Below are positions 8,036 to 17,002 of a stretch of DNA of 64,000 bases, piece by piece; the first letter of the stretch is position 1, and every line of letters begins with the position of its first letter. The notes beneath the pieces are model-generated. The model had not been told where the DNA came from. It worked only from the letters and a program-made list of their open reading frames with translations, and did not search any database. This DNA comes from Maritimibacter sp. 55A14 (GTDB lineage: Bacteria; Pseudomonadota; Alphaproteobacteria; Rhodobacterales; Rhodobacteraceae): the NCBI RefSeq assembly GCF_003122205.1, contig NZ_QEYE01000019.1, positions 1 through 64,000 on the forward strand. The letters run 5' to 3'. The position numbers and the translations under genes were made by a program.

Positions 8036-9604
8036 ATGAGCGAAGCTGGTAAGGCGAACAAGGCCCGGTCCGGCGGGCGCTCCGGCGGACGCGCGGCCCG
8101 GCGCACCTTGCGGACGACGCGCGATTTCAGGATGCTGCCCGGACTTACCCGCAATATCCCCTATTGCGAGGTCATGGACGAGGCCCATGTCGAGCGGCTC
8201 GACAATGCCTCGATGAACATTCTCGAGAATGTGGGCGTGCATTTCCGGGATCCGATCGCGCTGGAGGATTGGAAGACGGCGGGCGCCAAGGTTGTCGGTG
8301 AAAGGGTCTTCCTGGATCGTGGCCTTGTGCGCGAGCTGATCAGAACGATCCCGGCGGAATTCACCTATCACGCCCGCAACCCGGCCAACAATGTGCGCCT
8401 CGGCGGGCCGCATTCGATCTTCGTGCCGATGACCGGCGCGCCCTTCCTGCGTGACCTTGACAACGTGCGGCGCAATCCGATGCTTGAGGATCTCGCTACG
8501 TTTCACAAGCTTGCCCATATGCTTCCGGCGCTGCATTCCACGGCCCATCACATCGTCGAGCCTTACGACCATCCCATCAGCCAGCGGCATCTGCGGATCA
8601 CCTATTCCTCGATGATGCATTCCGACAAGATGTTCATGGGCATGACCACCAGCCCGAAGAACGCCGAGGACGTGATGGAGATGTGTGCCATCCTCTTTGG
8701 CGAGGACTACCTGGAAGACCACCCTGTCACCACCGGCAACTGCAACGGCAACTCGCCGCTGGTGTGGGACGAGACGATGCTGGGCGCGATGCGTGCGTTT
8801 TGCCGCCGCAACCAGCCGGTGCTCTGCTCGCCCTTCGTGCTGGGCGGGGCGAATACCCCGGCCAGCGTGCCCGCAGCGGTCGCGCAACTCAATGCCGAGG
8901 CGTTGTCGGCGCTGGCCTATACCCAGGTGATCCGCAAGGGCTGCCCGGCGATCTATGGCCACTACCTTTCGACCGTCAGCATGAGATCCGGCGCGCCGAT
9001 GGCCGGCACGCCGGAGATCGGCCTGATGAATTTCATGATCGGGCAGATGGCGCGCCATTACGGTGTGCCCTGGCGGACCTCGGGCAGCCTCGGCGGGGCC
9101 AAGACCTTCGACGCCCAGGCGGGCTACGAGAGCGCCAGCACGCTCTCCGCCGTTATCCATGCCGGCGCCAACTACATCTGGCACGCGGCCGGCTGGAACG
9201 AGGCCGGGATGCACTGTTCGATTGCGAAATTCGTGGTCGATGCCGTGCAATGCGCGATGGCCCACCGCCTGGGCGAAGGTCCGAAATGGGACGATTTCGA
9301 CCAGGCGCTTTCCGCGGTACCGGATGTCGGGCCGGGCGGGCATTATCTGGGGCATCCCCACACGCAGGAGAATTTCCAGTCCGCCTTCTTCATGCCCGAG
9401 CTTTTCGATAACAACTCGATCGAGCAATGGGTGGCCGACGGGGAGAAGGAAATCACCGAACGGGCCCTGAACCATGCCCGCAATCTTCTGTCTGAATACC
9501 AGCAGCCCATGCTGGACGTCGCCAGGGACGAGGCGCTGCGGGACTACATCGCCCGGCGCGAGCGCGAGATCCCGGCGGCGAGCGAACTGAACCAGAGTTA
9601 CTGA
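8036..9604 (+). CDS. Trimethylamine methyltransferase (MttB) family protein, non-pyrrolysine type
   Basis: A 522-residue member of the MttB superfamily. These enzymes move a methyl group from a quaternary amine to a corrinoid protein. No in-frame amber codon occurs, so this is the pyrrolysine-free type, whose characterised members use glycine betaine, proline betaine or carnitine. Family traits include FRDPIALEDWK, HAGANYIWHAAGW and a charged, Arg/Gly-rich N-terminus. ATG 8036 is chosen because GGAGGG precedes it by 6 nt; an in-frame ATG at 7949 has no such site. No corrinoid protein or activase gene is in the window, so the acceptor must lie elsewhere. The nearby demethylase and oxidase genes suggest betaine catabolism. 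Confidence 0.82.
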   Translation: MSEAGKANKARSGGRSGGRAARRTLRTTRDFRMLPGLTRNIPYCEVMDEAHVERLDNASMNILENVGVHFRDPIALEDWKTAGAKVVGERVFLDRGLVRELIRTIPAEFTYHARNPANNVRLGGPHSIFVPMTGAPFLRDLDNVRRNPMLEDLATFHKLAHMLPALHSTAHHIVEPYDHPISQRHLRITYSSMMHSDKMFMGMTTSPKNAEDVMEMCAILFGEDYLEDHPVTTGNCNGNSPLVWDETMLGAMRAFCRRNQPVLCSPFVLGGANTPASVPAAVAQLNAEALSALAYTQVIRKGCPAIYGHYLSTVSMRSGAPMAGTPEIGLMNFMIGQMARHYGVPWRTSGSLGGAKTFDAQAGYESASTLSAVIHAGANYIWHAAGWNEAGMHCSIAKFVVDAVQCAMAHRLGEGPKWDDFDQALSAVPDVGPGGHYLGHPHTQENFQSAFFMPELFDNNSIEQWVADGEKEITERALNHARNLLSEYQQPMLDVARDEALRDYIARREREIPAASELNQSY

Positions 9605-9623
9605 GCTTCCATCTCCCTAAACT

Positions 9624-9651
9624 TGCCCGCCGATCTCGGCGGGCTTTTTTC
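9624..9651 (+). terminator. Rho-independent terminator after the MttB-family gene
   Basis: GCCCGCC and its complement GGCGGGC enclose a short loop and are followed directly by a run of six T residues, about 20 bp after the stop codon. This is a textbook intrinsic terminator on the plus strand. Confidence 0.9.
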
Positions 9652-9835
9652 TGCCTTTGGATACCAGCCGCGTCTCGAGATGGCGGTTGACCGAACCGGA
9701 CGCCCTGAAGAGGTGCCCACGACCGCCGCATCCCTCGCCGCCGAGGAAGGCGCCGCCATCACAGGTCTGGTGTTGCGGTGGCCGGGTGACCCGGCGCGGC
9801 CTGCCCCGGCCCCGGATCGGGGATGCCTGGCACGG

Positions 9836-11176
9836 CTACTCGTCGCGAGCCCGCCATTCCTTCCAGCGGAGCACCGCGTTCGCACCGATCTGCCGGATCG
9901 GCTGCGGCGGAAGGCGTTGGGGACGTGCCTCGGCGGCGAAATGTTCGGTGATCGCACTGGTCTCGCCGCAGGCGAGCTCGGCCGCACCGATCCCGGTCAG
10001 GGTTCCGCGCGTGGTGCCCAGCCCGTTCTGAACGCAGCCCGAAAAAAGACCGTCATCGAGTTTGCGCATCACCGAGACGCCATTCAGGCTGAGGCAGAGA
10101 TGCCCGGCCCAAGCGTATTCCATCCGCATACCCGCCAGTTGCGGAAAGCGCTGGTCGAACTTGCGCTGCATGACATTTGCGGCACGCGCGAGGTCGGCAC
10201 TGGACGGCTTGGCGTCCGGCCTGAGAGTGGCGCAAGTGCGGGTCACGATGCGGTTTCCGCCCTGCGCGCCGTCGATCCGGCGCACGGTCGTGCCCATCGG
10301 GTCCGACGGCGTGATGCCCCAGCGTGTCCGCCCGCCCAGCTTCCTGAGGTCCTCGCTCCCGAGCTCGGGCGTCATCACCGCGTAGAGAAAGAGCTGCATC
10401 AACCGCCCGCGTTCGAAGCCGAAGCTTTCGAGATGGCCGTTCACGGTCAGGATCACGCGGGCGGCACTGATACTTCCGCGCTGCGTTCGCACCGACCAGG
10501 CATCCCCCTGTCTTTCCAGTCCGGTCACAGGGCTCTTCTCGAAAATCTCGACCCCCTGCCCCGCCAACCCGCGACCCAGACCCCGGATATAGCCCGCAGG
10601 CTGCAACATATGGGTGCCCGCCGTGTAGAGCCCCGATTGATAGTGGCGCGATCCCGTCAGGTCCTGCATCTGCCGGGCATCCAGCATCTCGCTGGCCTCG
10701 CCGAGCGAGGCGAGGTGTCTGGCGTAGCTTTCGTTATTCGCCCGTGCCTTGTCGCTGAAAGCGCCGTTCACCTTGCCCGCGGGGTCGAAAAAGTTCGGGT
10801 CTATACCGTACTCCTCTACCGCCTCGCGGGCGAAAGCAATGGCCTGCCGGTTGAGACCGATCAATCCCCGGTCGTCCCCGGATCCCGCGTAATCCTCCGA
10901 GGCCAGATCATGCGGCAGGTCGATCATGAAGCCCGAATTGCGCCCGGCCGCGCCGTCCGCGAGCCGCCCGGCCTCCAGCACCGCGATCCGGGCACCGGGT
11001 TGCAACTGGGTCAGCCGCCGCGCGGCCGACAGCCCGGCGAAACCGGCGCCGACGACCACGAAATCGGCCGTGCGGCCCCCTTCCAGCCGGGGTCGCGCCT
11101 CTTGCGGCCCGAGTATGGCATTCCAGGCTGCGGGTCCCAGTTGGACCGGCAGCCGAAAGGCGGCATAGCTGCTCAA
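9836..11176 (-). CDS. FAD-dependent amine/amino-acid oxidoreductase (DAO family)
   Basis: A 446-residue flavoprotein of the DAO family. The dinucleotide-binding motif VVVGAGFAGLSAARRL sits near residue 45, with ATG-like FAD contacts further on (VILTVNGHL). The overall plan resembles gamma-glutamylputrescine oxidase (PuuB), which oxidises secondary or primary amines to aldehydes. The ATG overlaps the stop of the aldehyde dehydrogenase (ATGA), so an amine-to-aldehyde-to-acid sequence within one operon is likely. The substrate is not determined; PuuB-like, N-methyl-amino-acid or hydroxyproline-type substrates are all possible. Confidence 0.8.
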   Translation of the reverse strand: MSSYAAFRLPVQLGPAAWNAILGPQEARPRLEGGRTADFVVVGAGFAGLSAARRLTQLQPGARIAVLEAGRLADGAAGRNSGFMIDLPHDLASEDYAGSGDDRGLIGLNRQAIAFAREAVEEYGIDPNFFDPAGKVNGAFSDKARANNESYARHLASLGEASEMLDARQMQDLTGSRHYQSGLYTAGTHMLQPAGYIRGLGRGLAGQGVEIFEKSPVTGLERQGDAWSVRTQRGSISAARVILTVNGHLESFGFERGRLMQLFLYAVMTPELGSEDLRKLGGRTRWGITPSDPMGTTVRRIDGAQGGNRIVTRTCATLRPDAKPSSADLARAANVMQRKFDQRFPQLAGMRMEYAWAGHLCLSLNGVSVMRKLDDGLFSGCVQNGLGTTRGTLTGIGAAELACGETSAITEHFAAEARPQRLPPQPIRQIGANAVLRWKEWRARDE

Positions 11177-12684
11177 TCCACGGCCTCGTCGGCGTCGTCG
11201 CTCAGATCGATCCAGATCGTCTTGACCTGCGTGTACTGGTCATGCGCTTGGACACCGTTGTCGCGTCCGCCGAATCCCGACTGCTTGAAGCCGCCGAACG
11301 GGGTCGTGATGTCGCCCTCGCCGAAGCTGTTGACGGTGACCGTTCCGGCCCGGATTGCCCGTGCGCCGCGGATCGCCCGCTTGACATTCGCGGTGAATAT
11401 CGAGGCGGCGAGCCCGTATTGCGTGTCATTCGCCAGCGCAATCGCCTCGTCGAAGCTCTCGACGGTCAGCACCGACAGGACCGGCCCGAAGATCTCCTCG
11501 CGGACCTGCGCGGCCTCGCGGTCGTCGACATCGAGGACCGTCGGCTCCACGAATCCCGCCTCGGCCTTGCCGCCAAGGAGCACCTTGGCCCCCTTGCCGA
11601 GATAGGAGCAGACCTTGTCGAAGTGCGCCTGGCTGACCAGTGCCCCGACGCGGTTCTCCGGATCGAGCGGATCACCCATCGGCCATTCGCGGGCATGGGC
11701 GACGATCCGCTCCATGAGCGCGTCCTTGACACCCTTTTGCACGATCAGCCGGGATGCGGCCGAACAGTTCTCGCCCATGTTCCAGAAGGCGCCGTTGACG
11801 ACATGCGCGGCCACGCGGTCGAGGTTTTCGGCATCGTCCAGCACCACTGCCGGGTTCTTGCCGCCCATCTCAAGCGTCACTTCCTTGAGGTTCGACTCCG
11901 AAGCATAACCCAGGAAACGCCGGCCGGTCGCGGTGGAGCCGGTGAACGAAATCATGTCCACATCCATATGACGCCCGAGCGGTTCGCCGACCTCGGCTCC
12001 GCTGCCGGTGATGACATTGAAGACACCCGCCGGCACGCCGGCCTCCATCGCAAGTTCGGCCACTCGCAGCGCGGTGAGCGAGGTTTCCTCGGCTGGCTTC
12101 ACGATGACCGAGCAGCCCGCGGCCAGCGCTGGGCCGATCTTCCAGGCCAGCATCAGAAGCGGGAAGTTCCATGGCAGGACAAGGCCCACCACGCCCACGG
12201 GCTCGCGGACGATCATGGCCATATGGTTGTCCGAGGCCGGCGCGACCTGATCGTAGATCTTGTCGATCAGTTCCGCGTGCCAGACCAGGCAGTGGATGGT
12301 CTCGGGCACGTCCACGGTTTCGCAATCGTAGATCGTCTTGCCGCTGTCGAGGCTTTCCATGACCGCCAGTTCGCGTGCGTGTTCGCGTGCGTTGCGTTTC
12401 ATCAGCTTGGCCAGACGGATCAGCACCTCCTTGCGCTCGGACGGATGCAGGCGCGACCAGCGCCCGTCCTCGAAGGCGTCGCGCGCCTTCTCCACCGCGA
12501 AATCCACGTCTTCGGCGCCGCAGGCCGCAACCCTGGCCAGCACCTCGCCCGTCGCCGGGTTGATGCTGTCAAAAGTATCGCCCGATTTCGCGGGGCGGAA
12601 ACTGCCGTCGATGAATGCCTGATCGGGCAGGGCCAGACCAGCGGCGACGGCCTTGTATTCGTCGGTTGTCAGAAGATCTGTCAT
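11173..12684 (-). CDS. NAD(P)-dependent aldehyde dehydrogenase
   Basis: A 503-residue aldehyde dehydrogenase with all main motifs: PWNFPLLMLAWKIGPALAAG (cofactor region), FTGSTATGR, the general-base glutamate in LEMGGKNP and the catalytic cysteine in NMGENCSAASR, then EEIFGPVLSV. It is closest in type to gamma-glutamyl-gamma-aminobutyraldehyde/betaine aldehyde dehydrogenases. It should oxidise the aldehyde made by the flavoprotein encoded immediately downstream (4-bp overlap). The DapA-family gene ends its coding sequence 5 bp before this one starts. Confidence 0.92.
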   Translation of the reverse strand: MTDLLTTDEYKAVAAGLALPDQAFIDGSFRPAKSGDTFDSINPATGEVLARVAACGAEDVDFAVEKARDAFEDGRWSRLHPSERKEVLIRLAKLMKRNAREHARELAVMESLDSGKTIYDCETVDVPETIHCLVWHAELIDKIYDQVAPASDNHMAMIVREPVGVVGLVLPWNFPLLMLAWKIGPALAAGCSVIVKPAEETSLTALRVAELAMEAGVPAGVFNVITGSGAEVGEPLGRHMDVDMISFTGSTATGRRFLGYASESNLKEVTLEMGGKNPAVVLDDAENLDRVAAHVVNGAFWNMGENCSAASRLIVQKGVKDALMERIVAHAREWPMGDPLDPENRVGALVSQAHFDKVCSYLGKGAKVLLGGKAEAGFVEPTVLDVDDREAAQVREEIFGPVLSVLTVESFDEAIALANDTQYGLAASIFTANVKRAIRGARAIRAGTVTVNSFGEGDITTPFGGFKQSGFGGRDNGVQAHDQYTQVKTIWIDLSDDADEAVD

Positions 12685-12689
12685 GGCGC

Positions 12690-13592
12690 TTACTCCGCTT
12701 CGATTTCGGCCACGGTGCGCTTCAGGACGCGCACCACCTGTTCAAGCTGCCGCTTGTCATCCTTGTTCAGGGCGCGCAGCGGTGGGCGCGGCGGCCCGGC
12801 GTAGTTGCCAGTCATCTCGCAGCCATGCTTTATGCACTGGATGAACTTGCCGCCCTGCTCGAGCACCCGCATCAGCGGCATCATCGCCGACATGATCCGG
12901 CGCCCCTTGCTGAAATCGCCCTCGATCATGCATGCCTTCCACAGCGCGACATGCTCCTTCGGCAGGAAATTCGACCCGCCGCAGATCCAGAACGGCGCCC
13001 CCCAGGCAAAGAATTCCAGCGCCTGGTCGTCCATGCCGCAGCCAAGTTGGATATGCGGGTAGTCGCGGGCCAGCAGATGCACCCGGTTGATATCGCCCGA
13101 GCTTTCCTTGATGCCGCGGAAATTCCGGCTGCGGCCGACGCGGTCGAGGAACTCCTCGCCCATATTGATGCCCATTCGTCCGGGATAATTGTAGAGGATG
13201 ACCGGCAGGTCGGCCGCCCGGTCGATGGCAAGCGCATTGAGCGCGTTCTCGCGCTCGGTCGGCACCGAATAGGGTGGCGAGCCGACGAGGATCGCATCGG
13301 CGCCGATCCGGGCCGCCGTTTCGGCCATCGTGATCGAATCGGGCAGACGGATGGCGACGGCGCCGATGACGAGCGGCACGCGGTCGCCGATCACTTCCTT
13401 GGCGAAGGCCGCCAATTCGGCGCGCTCTTCCATCGACTGTGCGTAGTATTCGCCGGTCGAGCCGCCATTGACGATGCCTTGAACGCCGGCTTCGACAAGA
13501 TAGTCGATCTGCGCGGCAAAGGCGTCCCGGTCGATGCTCCCGTCCTCACGGTACGGCGTGATGACGGGCGTGTATATGCCCTCGAAATTCAT
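12690..13592 (-). CDS. DapA-family lyase/aldolase (dihydrodipicolinate synthase superfamily)
   Basis: A 300-residue TIM-barrel enzyme of the DHDPS superfamily. GGSTGEYY is the family's substrate-carboxylate loop, ILYNYPGRMG carries the catalytic tyrosine, and GIKESSGD carries the Schiff-base lysine. The context (aldehyde dehydrogenase plus FAD oxidoreductase) argues for a catabolic member rather than lysine synthesis. The pairing recalls the 1-pyrroline-4-hydroxy-2-carboxylate deaminase plus ketoglutarate-semialdehyde dehydrogenase step of hydroxyproline breakdown, but this is inference. GAGGAG precedes the ATG. It is the first gene of the three-gene minus-strand operon. Confidence 0.85.
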   Translation of the reverse strand: MNFEGIYTPVITPYREDGSIDRDAFAAQIDYLVEAGVQGIVNGGSTGEYYAQSMEERAELAAFAKEVIGDRVPLVIGAVAIRLPDSITMAETAARIGADAILVGSPPYSVPTERENALNALAIDRAADLPVILYNYPGRMGINMGEEFLDRVGRSRNFRGIKESSGDINRVHLLARDYPHIQLGCGMDDQALEFFAWGAPFWICGGSNFLPKEHVALWKACMIEGDFSKGRRIMSAMMPLMRVLEQGGKFIQCIKHGCEMTGNYAGPPRPPLRALNKDDKRQLEQVVRVLKRTVAEIEAE

Positions 13593-13707
13593 GTAGCTCC
13601 TCTCTCTCAGGATGCCGGGCGCGCTAACTATACACTCTTTGTGGTTTATTAAAATACATATTGTCTACAATCAAGATTGGCCTAGTATACCATCCGGAGA
13701 CGGTTGC
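13593..13707. promoter_or_regulatory. Divergent promoter region, AT-rich
   Basis: A 115-bp spacer between the DapA-family operon (minus) and the GlxA-type regulator (plus). It is strikingly AT-rich compared with its neighbours (13630-13690) and holds the interrupted palindrome ATTGTctACAAT at 13660-13671. This is a natural place for the divergent promoters and for autoregulation by the regulator. Confidence 0.55.
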
Positions 13708-14712
13708 ATGACCGAAACATCGCGAGAAGCCGTCATCCGCCGTGACGGGAGGGGCCAGCATATGACGGGCACACAGCACTTCGTCTTCGCGTTGGTCGAG
13801 GACTTCACTCATCTGGTCTTCTCCTGCGCGGTCGATCCGCTGCGGATTGCCAATCTGGTCAGCGGCCAGGATCTCTACAGTTGGTCCTTCGGATCGGCGA
13901 ACGGCCAGACGGCCACAAGCTCCAACGGGTCGGTGACCCTGGTCCACCACGGCTTCGACAGCCTTCCGGAATGCGACCGGCTCTTCGTGCTGTCCGGTAT
14001 CCATGTCCGCCGGCAGGACTGCCGCAGCCTGATGGCGGCCCTGCGCCGCAAGCGCATGCACGGAACCCGGATCGGCGCGCTATGTTCGGGCGCCTACATT
14101 CTGGCCAAGGCCGGCTTTCTGGACGGTATGCGGGCCGCGATCCACTGGGAGTTTCACGACAGTTTCATGGAAGAATTTCCCGACGTTCATCTCGTGCGCA
14201 ATGTCTTCGTGGCGGACGAGCGGCACATCACTGCCTCGGGCGGCACGGCAACCGCCGACCTGATCCTGCACCTGATCGAGCGGGACCACGGATACGACCT
14301 TTCCGTCGCGGTGGCCGATCAGATGGTCTACAACGCCGTGCGCGATGCCACTGCCGCCCAAAAGGTGTCGCTGCAATCGCGCAACGGCATCCGAAACCGC
14401 CATCTGACAAGAGCCATCCGGATCATGCGCGACCGTCTGGACAGCCCGGTTTCGCCCTCGGTGATCGCGCGGGATCTGGGGGTATCGACCCGGCAGCTTG
14501 AGCGTCTGTTCGGGAAATACCTGAATACATCGCCCAAGAAGTTCTACATGGAAATGCGGCTGGAGCGTGCGCGCCATCTTCTGTTGCAGACCGAGATGTC
14601 GGTCACCGAGGTGTCGATGGCCTGCGGTTTCGAAAGCCCCGGCCACTTCTCCCGCGTCTACCGCACGTCGTTCGGGGTCACACCGATGTTGCAGCGAGGA
14701 CGCCTGAGCTGA
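13708..14712 (+). CDS. GlxA-family transcriptional regulator (DJ-1/PfpI domain plus AraC HTH)
   Basis: A 334-residue regulator. The N-terminal DJ-1/PfpI-like domain (about 20-190) has the nucleophile-elbow-like GALCSGAYILAKAGFLDG. The C-terminal AraC domain (about 230-330) has two HTH motifs, SPSVIARDLGVSTRQLERLF and MSVTEVSMACGFESPGHFSR. Relatives such as GbdR, CdhR and SouR sense quaternary amines or their breakdown products. It is divergent from the DapA-family/ALDH/FAD operon and upstream of a convergent demethylase gene, so it probably activates one or both. The start is uncertain: ATG 13762 has a GGGAGG site 10 nt upstream, while ATG 13708 gives the fuller protein. Confidence 0.85.
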   Translation: MTETSREAVIRRDGRGQHMTGTQHFVFALVEDFTHLVFSCAVDPLRIANLVSGQDLYSWSFGSANGQTATSSNGSVTLVHHGFDSLPECDRLFVLSGIHVRRQDCRSLMAALRRKRMHGTRIGALCSGAYILAKAGFLDGMRAAIHWEFHDSFMEEFPDVHLVRNVFVADERHITASGGTATADLILHLIERDHGYDLSVAVADQMVYNAVRDATAAQKVSLQSRNGIRNRHLTRAIRIMRDRLDSPVSPSVIARDLGVSTRQLERLFGKYLNTSPKKFYMEMRLERARHLLLQTEMSVTEVSMACGFESPGHFSRVYRTSFGVTPMLQRGRLS

Positions 14713-14846
14713 TCTTCGACGAACGCCGCGACCGGGGCCGGTTTCCGTTCGGACATGGCTCCCCTTCAGTTCGTCCAGCGCACATGGCCAAGCCGGATGC
14801 GGACCCACAACGCGACCCTTGCTGCCTGAGGCTGGAGGCCATTCCC

Positions 14847-16886
14847 CTAAAGTGTCCGCATCAGTCGCAGCGCGTCGTAAATCGCGGCATGGGTGTTGCG
14901 CGCTGCGACCGCGTCACCCACGCGGTAAAGCTGATAGCGTCCTTCCGGATTGCGGGCGACCGTCTGGGGCTGTCGCGCAATCAGCGCCTCGTAATCCACC
15001 TCGCCCAGGTTCGTCGCACCTGCACGAAGGTCGAAATAGAGATCGTCCAGGGGCCGCGTCCCGTGGTTGACGACAACCTGATCCACCCGGCGTTCGCGCG
15101 TCATCTTGCCGTAATCGCTCCCCAGCGTGGTAACCAGCCCGTTGCCCTCGCGGCGCACCGCATCCACGCGCCAGGTCGGCGTGAAGATGACATCGCGGAC
15201 CTGAAGGATGCGAAGCGAAGGCGTGAGCGACATGGCCATCACCTCGGGCACGATGTTCCGGTCGCGCGATACGATCTCCACTTTCGCCCCGGTCTCGGCG
15301 ATCTTCTCGGCCGCCTGCAGGGCGGGATAGTCGCCGGCATCGTCGTAGATGAGCACGTTGCTACCCGGCGCGGCATCGCCCGCGAGAATGTCCCATGCGG
15401 ACACCACCAGTTCGTTGCCTTCGGCGAGCACATCGGTATGGGGCAATCCCCCGGTGGCCACGATGACGACATCGGGCGCGTCCGCCAGCACCGTCTCTTC
15501 ATCGGCGAAGCTGTTGAAATTGATGCGCACCCCGTTCCGTTCACATTCGGCCCGGCGCCAATCGATGATTTGCATCATTTCCCGACGCCGCTCGGTCTGC
15601 GCGGTCAGCCGGATCTGCCCTCCCGGATCGTTTGCCGCCTCGTGGACGATCACCTCATGCCCCCGTTCCGAGGCCACCCGCGCGGCTTCCATCCCGGCGG
15701 GTCCGGCGCCCACGATCACGATCCGGCGCGGAGTGTCCGCTTTCCCGATCCGGTGCGGCTGTTCGATCTCGCGGCCGGTCGAGGGATTATGGACGCAAAG
15801 CGCCATGCCGCCCTGGTAGATTCGGTCAAGGCAGTAGTTCGCGCCGACGCAAGGGCGGATGCGGTCCTCTTCGCCGCGCTGGATCTTGGCGACGATATGC
15901 GGGTCGGCCATATGTGCGCGGGTCATCCCCACCAGGTCGAGCTTGCCCGAGGCGATGGCGTGACGCGCGGTCGCCACGTCCTGAATCTTCGCGGCGTGGA
16001 AGGTCGGGAATTCGGTCGCCGCGCGGATCTCTCCGGCAAAGTCGAGATGCGGGGCCGACTTCATGCCCTGCACCGGGATGACATCGGTCAGCCCGGCATC
16101 GGTGTCGATATGCCCCTTCACCACATTGAGGAAATCCACCTGACCGCAATCCTTCAAGCGGCGCGAGATCTCGAGCCCGTCCTCCTTCGTCAGCCCACCG
16201 GGCAGGTCTTCGTCGCCGGTGTAGCGCACGCCGATGATGAACTCAGGGCCACAGGCGTCGCGCATCGCCTTCAGCACATCGAAGGTGAAACGCAACCGGT
16301 TGTCCAGGCTGGACCCTCCATAAGGGCCGTCGAGATCGTTGGTGAGCGGTGACCAGAACTGGTCCATCAGGTGTCCGTAGGCCTGGATCTCGATCCCGTC
16401 GAGACCGGCCGCCTTCATGCGCTCGGCCGCCGCGGCATAGTCCTGGATCAGCCGCGCGATATCCCAGTCCTCGGCCTTCTTCGGAAAGGCCTTGTGCGAC
16501 GGCTCGCGCTCGTGGCCGGGAGAGACCACCGGCAGCCAGTCGGCCTTGTCCCAGCGGGTTCGGCGGCCAAGATGCGTCAACTGGATCATCACGGCGCAGT
16601 CATGCTCGTGGCATTCCTCGGTAAGCTGCCGCATCCAGCCCACGACCTCGTCTTTCCACGCCAGAATGTTGTTGAAGACCGGCGGGCTGTCCCGCGCCAC
16701 GCTCGCCGAGCCAGCGGTCATGGTAAGCCCGACGCCCCCCCGCGCGCGCTCCACGTGATAGGCGCGGTAGCGCTCCTTCGGCATGCCGTCCTCGGGATAG
16801 GCAGGTTCGTGGCTGGTAATCATGAGCCGGTTCTTCAGCGTCAGATGCTTGAGCTGATAGGGCTGGAACAATGGGTCTTTCGACAT
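14847..16886 (-). CDS. DgcA/TMADH-like flavin oxidoreductase (probable N-demethylase)
   Basis: A 679-residue protein of the trimethylamine dehydrogenase/2,4-dienoyl-CoA reductase family. It has an Old Yellow Enzyme FMN barrel (about 1-350), an Fe-S segment and a C-terminal nucleotide-binding part with IVIVGAGPAGMEAARVASER. Length and layout match DgcA (dimethylglycine demethylase) and N-methylproline demethylases. The Fe-S segment reads CVGANYC...ALCVHN, so only three of the four usual cysteines are visible. ATG 16886 follows AAGGGAG by 7 nt. No DgcB or ETF gene is adjacent. A role in demethylating a betaine-derived tertiary amine fits the MttB-family gene and sarcosine oxidase in the window, but is inferred. 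Confidence 0.82.
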   Translation of the reverse strand: MSKDPLFQPYQLKHLTLKNRLMITSHEPAYPEDGMPKERYRAYHVERARGGVGLTMTAGSASVARDSPPVFNNILAWKDEVVGWMRQLTEECHEHDCAVMIQLTHLGRRTRWDKADWLPVVSPGHEREPSHKAFPKKAEDWDIARLIQDYAAAAERMKAAGLDGIEIQAYGHLMDQFWSPLTNDLDGPYGGSSLDNRLRFTFDVLKAMRDACGPEFIIGVRYTGDEDLPGGLTKEDGLEISRRLKDCGQVDFLNVVKGHIDTDAGLTDVIPVQGMKSAPHLDFAGEIRAATEFPTFHAAKIQDVATARHAIASGKLDLVGMTRAHMADPHIVAKIQRGEEDRIRPCVGANYCLDRIYQGGMALCVHNPSTGREIEQPHRIGKADTPRRIVIVGAGPAGMEAARVASERGHEVIVHEAANDPGGQIRLTAQTERRREMMQIIDWRRAECERNGVRINFNSFADEETVLADAPDVVIVATGGLPHTDVLAEGNELVVSAWDILAGDAAPGSNVLIYDDAGDYPALQAAEKIAETGAKVEIVSRDRNIVPEVMAMSLTPSLRILQVRDVIFTPTWRVDAVRREGNGLVTTLGSDYGKMTRERRVDQVVVNHGTRPLDDLYFDLRAGATNLGEVDYEALIARQPQTVARNPEGRYQLYRVGDAVAARNTHAAIYDALRLMRTL

Positions 16887-17002
16887 GGCAGCACTCCCTT
16901 GGCTTGCGCTATCGTTCCGTAATTTGTTCACTTATGTCAAGTTTAAGTTCATATATGTCTATTTTTGTTGCGACCGACCGCACGCCCCGTTACTCTCGGC
17001 GC
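16887..17002. promoter_or_regulatory. Divergent promoter region between the demethylase and TetR genes
   Basis: A 116-bp AT-rich spacer. TTGACA reads on the minus strand at 16940-16935 as a possible -35 element for the demethylase gene, though no good -10 sits at standard spacing. The segment around 16930-16970 repeats short TATGTC and AAGTT elements that could be the TetR-type operator. Exact sites are not resolved. Confidence 0.4.

Noticed and set aside
8006-9475. A 489-codon open frame antisense to the MttB-family gene
   Set aside because: High-GC DNA keeps antisense frames open. The product has no domain, and the plus-strand frame is a clear family member.
8036-9604. Pyrrolysine-dependent trimethylamine methyltransferase
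   Set aside because: There is no in-frame amber codon in the gene and no corrinoid protein nearby, so the non-pyrrolysine branch of the family is the right call.
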